From: Avena insularis
Lineage: Eukaryota; Streptophyta; Magnoliopsida; Poales; Poaceae
DNA: 64,000 bases
Direction of reading: 5' to 3'
NCBI GenBank assembly: GCA_023614405.1
Contig: CM042685.1
Span: forward strand, 92,308,684-92,372,683
The notes under the pieces were generated by a model. It was given only the letters and a program-made list of their open reading frames with translations. It was not told where the DNA came from and did no database searches. The position numbers and the translations under genes were made by a program. This document shows positions 56,801 to 64,000 of this stretch, in pieces. Within the stretch, counting starts at the first letter, position 1. Every line of letters starts with the position of its first letter.

Positions 56801-57230
56801 CAATATAGGAACATTATCACAAACTATGCCTCGATTCTGTCCATAACACTGGTCGTTTGGCCCGAAAAACTTGCATGGGATATCTGAAGAAATAGCATAT
56901 TGTGAACCTAAAAATGATTTTTTACAAAAAATCATGAGCATTATATCATACACCTATAGTTCAAATCTGGCCCACTTCTTGCCAATTCGGCAGACATTTG
57001 TCTTTTTCATGAGGGGTACACGAAAAGTTTTGAGGTATAAAAGTTTTGAGATACTCGATCGAGGTATTGTCAATATAATATGGTCTAGTGTTTTTGGAAA
57101 ATATGGTGGTACCATTTTGGAAAATTCATTTGGTGGCTGCTTCACAAAACACCCCATTTTTTACACTCAGAAAATAGAAAATGCCTGTTTGGTGTGACGA
57201 AAAGAAACACTTTTCCGATTACATGCAAAT
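53900..57230. repeat. Tandem array of about 660 bp units
   Basis: The landmark GGCGGGCATG(AAGGTTCTTAGCTAGGGG) occurs near 54,001, 54,625, 55,284, 55,732 and 56,389, giving spacings of about 624, 659, 448 and 657. CACTGGTCGTTTGGCC occurs near 54,424, 55,084, 56,187 and 56,847. Unit 3 is short because about 210 bases between GCAACTTTCAT and AGGTCATTT (at about 55,565) are missing, and the last unit lacks the landmark. Units share TTTGGTGGTTGCTTCACAAA and GGAAAATGGATTTTCC. Divergence between units is some 10 percent by eye. In two units the - frame MAFGPNDQCYG...HEMANN is open (54,922-55,107 and 56,027-56,236), without a known domain. Confidence 0.85.
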
Positions 57231-57369
57231 ATTGTGCACACATGTATATCTTGGAATTGCGAACAATGTTGTCGGAGCAACTTTTTGTTTTCATTGCACA
57301 AAAAGTGATTTTCTATTTTCTAAGTGCAAAAAGAGGTGATTTGTGAATCGACCAATCAAAACACAGGAA

Positions 57370-57672
57370 ACCCCCTCCCATGGATCATCATTATGGACCT
57401 GATCTAGACCGTTCATTTTCGATCCAACGCCTGCTGAGCACAAGAAGAAGCACAGAGAAATCACCAGTCCCCACAACACCCACGACACAAACCCTAACCT
57501 CACCAAGCCTCCCCTCAGCCTGCCGATTCTCCCCTCTCCCTTCCTCATCTCTCCGCCGCCACCCACCACCCACCCCCATTAGTCCTGATCGCCATCGATC
57601 TCCGCTCTCCCCCATCGCAGATCTTCTCTCGCCTCCCTTCACCCAGCACCATAACCTTTCTCCCTCTCTCGC
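57370..57672. other. CT-rich leader-like block next to the tandem array
   Basis: On + this resembles a plant 5' leader: ACCGTTCATTTTCGATCCAA, then a long pyrimidine tract (CCTCTCCCTTCCTCATCTCT) and CGCCGCCACCCACC. Frames on both strands are open (57,380-57,691 and 57,391-57,642) but low in complexity. It is cut at 57,673 by an LTR. It may be the start of a lost transcription unit. Confidence 0.35.
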
Positions 57673-57887
57673 TGATGACCCACAAGTATAGGGGATCGCA
57701 ACAGTCTTCGAGGGTAGTATAACCCAATTTATTGATTTGACACAAAGGGAGCCAAATCATATTTATAAGTCTTAACAACTGAGTTGTCAATTTAGCTGCA
57801 CCTAGAAATAGTCTTTCTCATAGTAGTTTATCAGTAGCAAAAGTTTTGTAGTAGCAATAGCAAAGTAACAGCAGCAGTAAAACAAAG
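57673..57887 (+). mobile_element. LTR 5' end of a WHAM-like Gypsy element
   Basis: TGATGACCCACAAGTATAGG at 57,673 followed by GGATCGCAACAGTCTTCGAG and TTGATTTGACACAAAGGGAG is the opening I associate from memory with the Triticeae WHAM LTR. Only 215 bases remain before another LTR end at 57,888. Noncoding. The name should be tested by alignment. Confidence 0.6.
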
Positions 57888-57982
57888 TGTAGGGTTCGTA
57901 GCATAGAAAACAAAAAATTCCTATGATGGGAACAACTATATACCAAGATCTATCAACTAGATATAAACAACGGGCGGATATA
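57888..57982 (-). mobile_element. LTR 3' end of a BARE/Angela-like Copia
   Basis: TGTAGGGTTCGTAGCATAGA at 57,888 (an LTR end in CTACA on -) is nearly identical to 38,215-38,300, including GATGGGAACAACTAT and ACCAAGATCTATC-like text. It was inserted into the WHAM-like LTR and was itself interrupted by the CACTA terminus at 57,983, leaving 95 bases. Confidence 0.65.
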
Positions 57983-58260
57983 CACTACTAGAGAAAAGCC
58001 TATGCGAGGCGCACCTAAAAGCCTATCCGAGGCCCATATCATATGCGCCTCTAGCTTCAAGCCTCGGGTATTTTTTATGCGAGGCGCATATGATATGCGC
58101 CTCCTATACTTCACATATGCGAGGCGCATATCGATATGCGCCTCGCATATGTAAATTATAGGAGGCGCATATCATATGCGCCTCGCATATGTTTTACAAT
58201 GCGCCTCGTATATTTATAGTATATGCGCCTCCTATAGTATCCTATATGCGCCTCCGGTAA
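57983..58260. repeat. Palindromic subterminal repeats of the CACTA element
   Basis: ATATGCGCCTC and GAGGCGCATAT alternate about a dozen times in both orientations, often as abutting pairs (GAGGCGCATATGATATGCGCCTC, split as GAGGCGCATAT, G, ATATGCGCCTC). Such arrays are the binding sites of the TNPA-type protein in CACTA elements. The words combine into perfect hairpins. Confidence 0.85.
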
Positions 58261-58557
58261 TATTTTCGAAATTCAAGTTTTACAGACCACTATAAATAAT
58301 AATATACAGATATTCAAATATACAATATAGTCCAGAATACAGTATAAAGAGCAGAGAATTTTTCAGAAACTTGCAATTTGCCAAAGCATAATAGAACCAA
58401 CATGAATACAATAAATTACACATCAATCATGACATACAAGTTCATACATCAAGTGTTTGTGCCACAAGTTCACACCTACGAGTACAAGTTCACAATCACA
58501 TTACACCTTCGAGTACAAGTTCACAATCACATTACAACTCCAACGACGTAGCTCTAC

Positions 58558-58788
58558 CTAGATGAAGTAGAACAAATAACCTACCATGAAGAGCAACAAG
58601 GTGGTGATCACGAGGAAGTTCCTCCACTTCTTCCTTCCATGCCTCCTCCACTTCTCTTCCGCCACCTCTCTACTCTCATAGCCTTGGTAGTTGTTGCCCG
58701 AGAAGTTGTTCACTTGCTTCTGGCAGTCTTTCCACTCCTCGTACACACCTGGAACCCGACTGACGTACACGACATAACACCTCGGCAT
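58558..58788 (-). CDS. Small RNase H1 N-terminal-like (RHBD/Cauli_VI) protein with C-terminal membrane segment
   Basis: An open frame of 76 codons: MPRCYVVYVSRVPGVYEEWK at the N-terminus, then QVNNFSGNNYQGYESREVAE, a basic stretch RRHGRKKWR and a hydrophobic C-terminus (about residues 57-75, FLVITTLLLFMVGYLFYF). Residues 4 to 45 fit the RNA/DNA-hybrid-binding fold of RNase H1 N-termini (pattern YVVY.GR.PG.Y..W..C..QV..F.G..Y.GY). There is no RNase H catalytic part. It lies between the subterminal repeats and the TNPA-like gene, on the same strand. The frame is intact, unlike nearby genes. I infer a membrane-anchored nucleic-acid-binding accessory protein; its role in the transposon is unknown. 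Confidence 0.65.
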   Translation of the reverse strand: MPRCYVVYVSRVPGVYEEWKDCQKQVNNFSGNNYQGYESREVAEEKWRRHGRKKWRNFLVITTLLLFMVGYLFYFI

Positions 58789-59328
58789 CTCCTACACATA
58801 ATAAAGATGATATTACTTATGTCAGTGGAAAGCAATAGCTAGCAGTTCACAAGATAGAATCATGCATATATATATGGGTGCAACAAAATGTAAGAAATCA
58901 CGTTCTAATCATCGGCATTTCGAAGAAAGACCAAAAAAAAACCAAGAATGACTTGGATTAGTGCCTCATACTTAGATTGGGCACGGAAATAACAATGCTC
59001 GCTGTTCGATCTCATGCGGCAAGTACAGTATATGCCCAAATTACTAGTCTACTTGGAACACAAGATCGAACAGCGGCATAGTCATACACGTGACACCACA
59101 ACACGTTCTAATCATCGGCATTTCGAAGAAAGACAAAGAAAGCAAACCACAAGAAATAGGGAAGCAATGACAAATGAAAAGCAACAAGCACTTAAAATAG
59201 TTCGTAACACAAATAAGTAACTAGCTAGTGTCTCTCACAATCAAGTTCAACGGTTGACGAAACATATTATAGAGGTTTTGCTAGGCAAGTTTAACATAGT
59301 GATAAGAGGTTACAACACGAGTTCGGAA

Positions 59329-62300
59329 CTAACAGCTAGGTACCCAGGCAATGCAATCATGAAGTCTTCTTCGGCTCTTGAGTCGGCTTTGGGGGGGCAT
59401 TGATGAAGCCCGACCGAGTTTTCGCCATTGCATGAACATCCTGCCATCACCCTGCTGCGCTAAGCGTTCGTCTATCTCCCTGTTGGACGGTGTATAGCCG
59501 CTGTAGAAGGTGCCTCCAGTTTTTATGACTCCCTGGTACACGATTGTCGCGATCTCCTCCTGGATGTTGAAGAAGTGTTGCCTGAGGTTGCGAGCCTGTA
59601 TGCATGCAAGCTTTTCAGCCCACTTCACGAGGTCAGATGGCAGCGTTTTGGTCTCCATGTTATTGAAGAACGCCTTCATGTGGTAAATGGCGTAGAAGGC
59701 ATCCTTCCCTTTGCCGGTAATGCTTGACGCAGCAAACTTCGTCGTTAATGGCGGAACACGTGGCGCCGAACTTTACATGTGGCCTTGCGGTTTGACGCTT
59801 CCATTGCGGCGTGGCGGTGAGGCGCCATCAAGAATTTTCTTGATATTGGTGTAGTTTTTGGATCGCCTTTGTTTGAGTCGGTACAAGGCTGTTGAGTGTT
59901 TCAAATTCAAGCTTATGAGCACACAGCCTGTCCGATCATCCTCCGTGATGGGATGGTAGGGAAGGAGAATCACATCCTTGTCCGAGTATGTTTGCAGGAA
60001 GTTTGAGAGGTAGTCGGTCGCCAGATCTATGGCCTCATCATCTTCGGGCGGCGTCACGCATGAAGTAGGGATCCACTATCTGGATGCCGGGATCTTGTCT
60101 CTGGTGATCTCCATGGCCATATTGAGGAGAACAGCGGACCATGGTATTGTCGATCAAAACCCGTTCAACATGTCAAACAGGTCGGTATGCATGCGTAGAA
60201 GATATCCCGGAATGCAGTGATGAAGCACGACATATGAGAAGGCACCTTAGCCTTGAAAAGCGAGTCTGTTGATCGTTGTCGTGAATGCGGCCTTTGCTCA
60301 ATTGTGAGACATCCATAATGAATACTACGCATATGCGAGCTGCGACCTCGAGCATCGATTTACACATCATCGGTACACCTGCCACGTCTGCTGATTCCTG
60401 GCTTGCCCCGGCGCCCGGAAAAGAGGATTTGGATCCTGGCCCGATCACCCTTAGGCTTCCTTTTGTGACCCTTCTTGCTCTTTACGGCTTCGGCCACTGC
60501 GTTCACCTCACCGACCGTCTTATGGAGGGTGTCGGGGCTGATCAAAGGAACTACTGGCCTTGGAGGCTCGGTGAAGGGGACAGATGGCGTCTCGACTAGT
60601 TGGGAAGAGACGCACCTTGCAAGGGGTTTATTTGGTGCTGGTTGGGTCTCGGCAACTTGATGTGTGCACGATGGTCCTGGCTCATACAAATCAGAAAACC
60701 TTGTGTTAACAAACTGGTCACCGTAGTTGGTCAATTTCTTCATCATCATCGGGATTACATGCCATGTTGTCCAAGTCTCCCATCTCGAAGTCTTCATCAT
60801 GTGCTGGTTGTGCTGCCTCTAGGGTGATGTTGAGCTGGTCCTCTGTCCCCAAACGGATCTGGCTCTTCGGCCATAGGTACAAGTAGCCGAAGCCGGTATT
60901 GAGGATCGCTGCCGTGTCCTCGTCATCCCATCCTTGAGGTTGAGAGGGAGGTTCCACTTGCTCATAGCCCGGAAGCACCATACTGTATTTGACCCTCATC
61001 ATGTCAGGTGGCATTGTGACATTGTGCATTTTGCGGTTCTCTGGTTGAACAATAGTACCCTTGGCAACATCCATCAACTGGCCGCCCACCCAGTGCATTG
61101 GAGTGCAAGGAGTGTCTCCCTGCGAAAGATCGACATGTAGGCCGAGCGTTAGAAAAACAGAGATCAAGTCATCGGTGTGGTTGAGCCTCCCAACTCTCGC
61201 TTTAATTAGTTAGTTACCTTGAGGGCGTCAAACTCGGCCAATGTCGAGGCACCGACGCCGACAGGCTTGACCACGCAAGTGCCGGAGTGGCTGCCTGATG
61301 GCACAGTGGTGCGGGCCGGCGCCTTCGCCGCAGTGGGCAAGTTAAGCTCCGGAGCTAGAGGAGTCTCCACCACCACCGGCCCTGCTGGAGGAGTCACCAA
61401 CGCCTCCGGCCGCGCCACATTGTCCGATTGGGCGCTGTTGAGGTTGGGAACCGGTGGCGGCCCCCGTTTACCACCCTTCTGCCACTTGTTATACTTTTCC
61501 ATGTAGATGGGAAGGATGGTGTTGAGCTTCTCGTTCACTTGTGAATGGACTTGTGACTGGACTTGTGTCTGGACTTGTTCTTGGAACTTTGTCTCGGCCG
61601 TAAACAGCCTTGTTCACGGCATCTTGGACTATATTTGGAAAGGCTTCCACCTGTTCCCTTAGGAGTTTTACCTCGGCGCTTCGGCCTTCTTGCCCTTCCG
61701 CCTCGGGTGCCATAGTACTCGGACCATGATATGCCGCCAAAGCCGACCACCACGACCAGCCGGCCAGGGCCGACACTCTTTGGTCAGTTCAGCGCCCTAT
61801 TAAAAGTGGTGTCCCACTTGGCGGCAGTGGTGGCGACCCACAGGATGAGGAGCTCCTACACTCCTCGTCTTGCGCACAAGGAACACGAAGCATTTGATCA
61901 GAAAACTGGACTTCATTGATTAATCATGAATGCAATTAATCGACTTGCATGCAAACTACTTACATATTTTTGCATGAAGTCCTTCACCCTCGGAGCAAAG
62001 GGGCCGACGAGCTCCGAAGAATAATCAGAAACCCTTTCGGCGGGGCAAACCGGGCCCTTACGAAGTTCTTTCTGCTCCTCCTTTATGTCGTCAAAGGGGC
62101 GTGTCAACCCTTTACCTGGCGTCGGCGTCCTCCTTATCCCATTTGGGCCTCGCGGCTCTATAACCGCCGGAGCCGAGATGGTGGGTACCAATGTTTCGGG
62201 ATCTCATATTCTTGCCCTTCTCAGTCCTGGCCTTGCCCAAGGCGGAGTTACATCTGGCCTTGAACACATTGTAGTCTTCTTCCTTGACCAGAGGCTCCTT

Positions 62301-62909
62301 CTTGATGAGCTCTGGATAACTTAGCTTCTCCTCGAAAATCAGATTCTTCACCCGAGCCTTCCAATTTGACAAGGCCTTGGTCATCCTCCCGAGGGCATAC
62401 TTGTTCACCGGATTCCCTTTGAGATTGTCATTATTATACTTGTTTTCCTCATCACCCGGGAACGCGTATCTTGTGTGCAGCTTCCAGAAAAGCGGGATGA
62501 GGAAACCCTTGTTCTCTTCGGCCTTCAGGTTCTCCATGTTGATCGTGACGGTGTTCCGGAGGATTCCCGCGAGCTGGTTAGAGTAACCTCCAACAAATTC
62601 TTCTGGCTCCAAAGGCACACCTTTAGGGCTCACACTTGTGATGATGGACCTTTTGAGGTCGACCACGATCGGGGTCCGATCCTTCCGAGACTTCTTCGAT
62701 GCGCTACCACCGTCTATAGTAGCTTCACCGCCACCATCAGTGGTAGTGGCGTCGCCATCGGTGTCCCCCATCTCCTCATTGCCCGATGAGGTATCCTCGT
62801 CCTCCTCCATCTCGTCGTCCCGCGGAACAAATTCCTGGGCCTCTAGGGATTCCATCTCCGCCTGCTGCTCCCAAAAGGGCTTCTGGCTAGAAGGGCCCGG
62901 ATCCGACAT
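59329..62909 (-). pseudogene. TNPA-like CACTA gene (Transposase_24 type) with Ulp1-like C-terminus, multi-exon
   Basis: ATG at 62,909: MSDPGPSSQKPFWEQQAEME, an acidic segment, KKSRKDRTPIVVDLKRSI, and the DNA-binding-type block FWKLHTRYAFPGDEENKYNN and VNKYALGRMTKALSNWKARV. The frame changes near 62,113 to FDDIKEEQKELRKGPVCPAE and FAPRVKDFMQKY with donor TAT|GTAAGT at 61,963. Later exons: LREQVEAFPNIVQDAVNKAV (61,776-61,550), MNEKLNTILPIYMEKYNKWQ to ALK with donor GTAACT (61,538-61,206), and QLMDVAKGTIVQPENRKMHN (61,140-60,718). A basic nuclear-type stretch KSKKGHKRKPKGDRAR lies at about 60,450. 60,057-59,773 and 59,679-59,329 (SDKDVILLPYHPITEDDRTG, KWAEKLACIQARNLRQHFFN, KTGGTFYSGYTPSNREIDER) resemble the degenerate Ulp1-type tail seen on grass CACTA proteins. 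Stops in 60,060-60,450 and frame changes argue for decay. Confidence 0.7.
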
Positions 62910-64000
62910 TTCTAAACACACAAATAAATGAAACTAATAAGCACAAAAATTCACAAAAAATTTTGGCATGAACTTTGCTAATTTTTTATGTCTAGGAGTG
63001 CCAAAAATTCGCCGGAACGGAAATGAATCAACATTCCGGCGAAACATTGGCAACTCAAAAAGAAAAACCTACACAAAAAGGATCAACTGCCATCATCACA
63101 GCCATTTTCTGCCAGCATACACAAACACATACATATATCGGATCAGTGCCATACATACAGTATCCTGGTGCAGTTTAACATACATCATGGTCTAGCACAA
63201 AACTTGGAGAATTCTCATACAAGCCACAAAATGTCAGTAGGAAACACAGAACTTGGAGAATTCTCATACAAGCAGACTGCAACACAGAACTTTTTTGGCC
63301 AGTAGGAAACATTAAGCAGACTACAACACAGAACTTGGAGAATTCTCATACAAGCCACAAAATGTCAGTTTGTGGCATGCAGCCCTTGACGCTACATACA
63401 GATATGGCGCAAAGATTGAAACGCAAAGAAAGCACAGAATAATCAACTTCCAGTTTTCCTAGGAAAAAATACCAACAGATCATGATTCTCTATAACCTAA
63501 CATACTGGAACTAGCAGGGATATCCTCGAGAGTCGGTTTACTCAGCAAGAACAAACGAACTTCTAGTTATGCTGTCACAAACTTACATAACTGAACATTC
63601 TAAATCAAATTGACATGTTGGAACACAGCACGGGGAACATACATCGACAGCGAGCGAATAATTCAGCGATAACCAGCTACTCCTTTGCTTGTAAGCTACA
63701 TCCTGATCTGATCTGTATATGACAATAATAACAGCTTCATATCCTTTGGAGTTCCTTCTAATGGACAAGGTGTTGCAGAATATGAGTGAGTTCAGAGATG
63801 GACAACTAATGGTCATTGTCTTGTCTCGCTGGTTGTTTTCATTTGAAAATAGGGACTATACTAGCACAGGGACTAATGGACATTTGGTGATTTCCCACAT
63901 GACTATACTAGCACAGGTTGCTTGTCTAAGAGATAGTTATCAATAGGATTCTCCTTACATACACAGAGGCACCAACCCTGTATATTAATTTTCTCGACTT
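62910..64000. other. Upstream region of the TNPA-like gene with direct repeats
   Basis: AACTTGGAGAATTCTCATAC recurs at about 63,202, 63,250 and 63,330, with GCCACAAAATGTCAGT after the first and third copies. ACTATACTAGCACAGG recurs at about 63,849 and 63,902. No reading frame with recognisable similarity is found. This may be the TNPD-TNPA intergenic region or intron space of the CACTA element. Confidence 0.45.

Larger units (their letters stand above)
57983..64000 (-). mobile_element. CACTA transposon, 3' part, running off the window
   Basis: The terminus CACTACTAGAGAAAAGCC starts at 57,983 after ATA (57,980-57,982). Genes on - (TNPA-like at 59,329-62,909) show that this is the element's 3' end; the 5' end and any TNPD transposase would lie beyond 64,000. 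About 6 kb is visible. 58,260-58,550 and 58,800-59,320 are noncoding with short direct repeats, for example ACGTTCTAATCATCGGCATT at about 58,902 and 59,103. Confidence 0.8.

Noticed and set aside
58558..58788. Viral origin suggested by the Cauli_VI name of the domain
   Set aside because: The same fold is the cellular RNase H1 N-terminal domain, and the frame lies between CACTA features. Nothing else viral is present.

Overview
The window reads as intergenic, repeat-dense DNA of a large grass genome, most likely a Pooideae (Triticeae- or oat-like) species. I found no convincing host gene. Support for the grass call: Tat-lineage Gypsy copies carrying a spliced antisense gene, a BARE/Angela-like Copia LTR beginning near 39,873, an LTR start at 57,673 that I associate from memory with the Triticeae WHAM family, and CACTA elements with 'CACTA' ends and a Transposase_24-like gene. 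All family names rest on motif recognition, not on a search.

Layout. 1-15,381 is a pile of large LTRs of one related group (TG...GGGTCACCRCA ends): a partial LTR on + (1-1400), a remnant of a Tat Gypsy (1401-2978), a 6.5 kb LTR on - (2979-9530), an internal region on - (9531-11,721, with a primer binding site at 11,708-11,719) and a 3.7 kb LTR on - (11,722-15,381). 15,382-16,806 is a Copia gag/integrase fragment (-). 16,807-37,540 is a nested stack: a Tat Gypsy on + (5' LTR 16,807-17,275, gag, protease, start of RT) is interrupted by a 1,342 bp hAT-type element (20,180-21,521, 8 bp target duplication) and by a second Tat copy on - (22,134-31,362); the outer copy seems to resume at 31,363 inside RNase H and runs through integrase and its antisense gene to about 37,540. 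37,545-39,873 is the 5' LTR and leader of a BARE-like Copia (-). 39,874-43,616 is another Tat Gypsy copy (-). 43,617-44,129 is one CACTA terminus. From 44,130 runs a Helitron with a decayed Rep/helicase gene (45,133-51,151). 53,900-57,230 is a tandem array of about 660 bp units. 57,370-57,982 holds a CT-rich leader-like block and two LTR ends. 57,983-64,000 is a CACTA element with palindromic subterminal repeats, a small RNase-H1-N-terminal-domain protein with a membrane tail, and a TNPA-like gene on -.

How the parts work together. Each Tat copy has the order LTR, gag, pol (sense), then a multi-exon gene on the opposite strand that converges on pol. In the outer copy this antisense gene has its own TATA box and a 36 bp triple repeat upstream. 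All reading frames of the retroelements and of the Helitron are broken by stops, frameshifts or deletions, so they are mostly pseudogenes. Features still open or structurally notable are the LTR mini-ORFs (941-1081, 12,043-12,183), the CACTA RHBD-like protein (58,558-58,788), and the conserved splice sites of the antisense gene.
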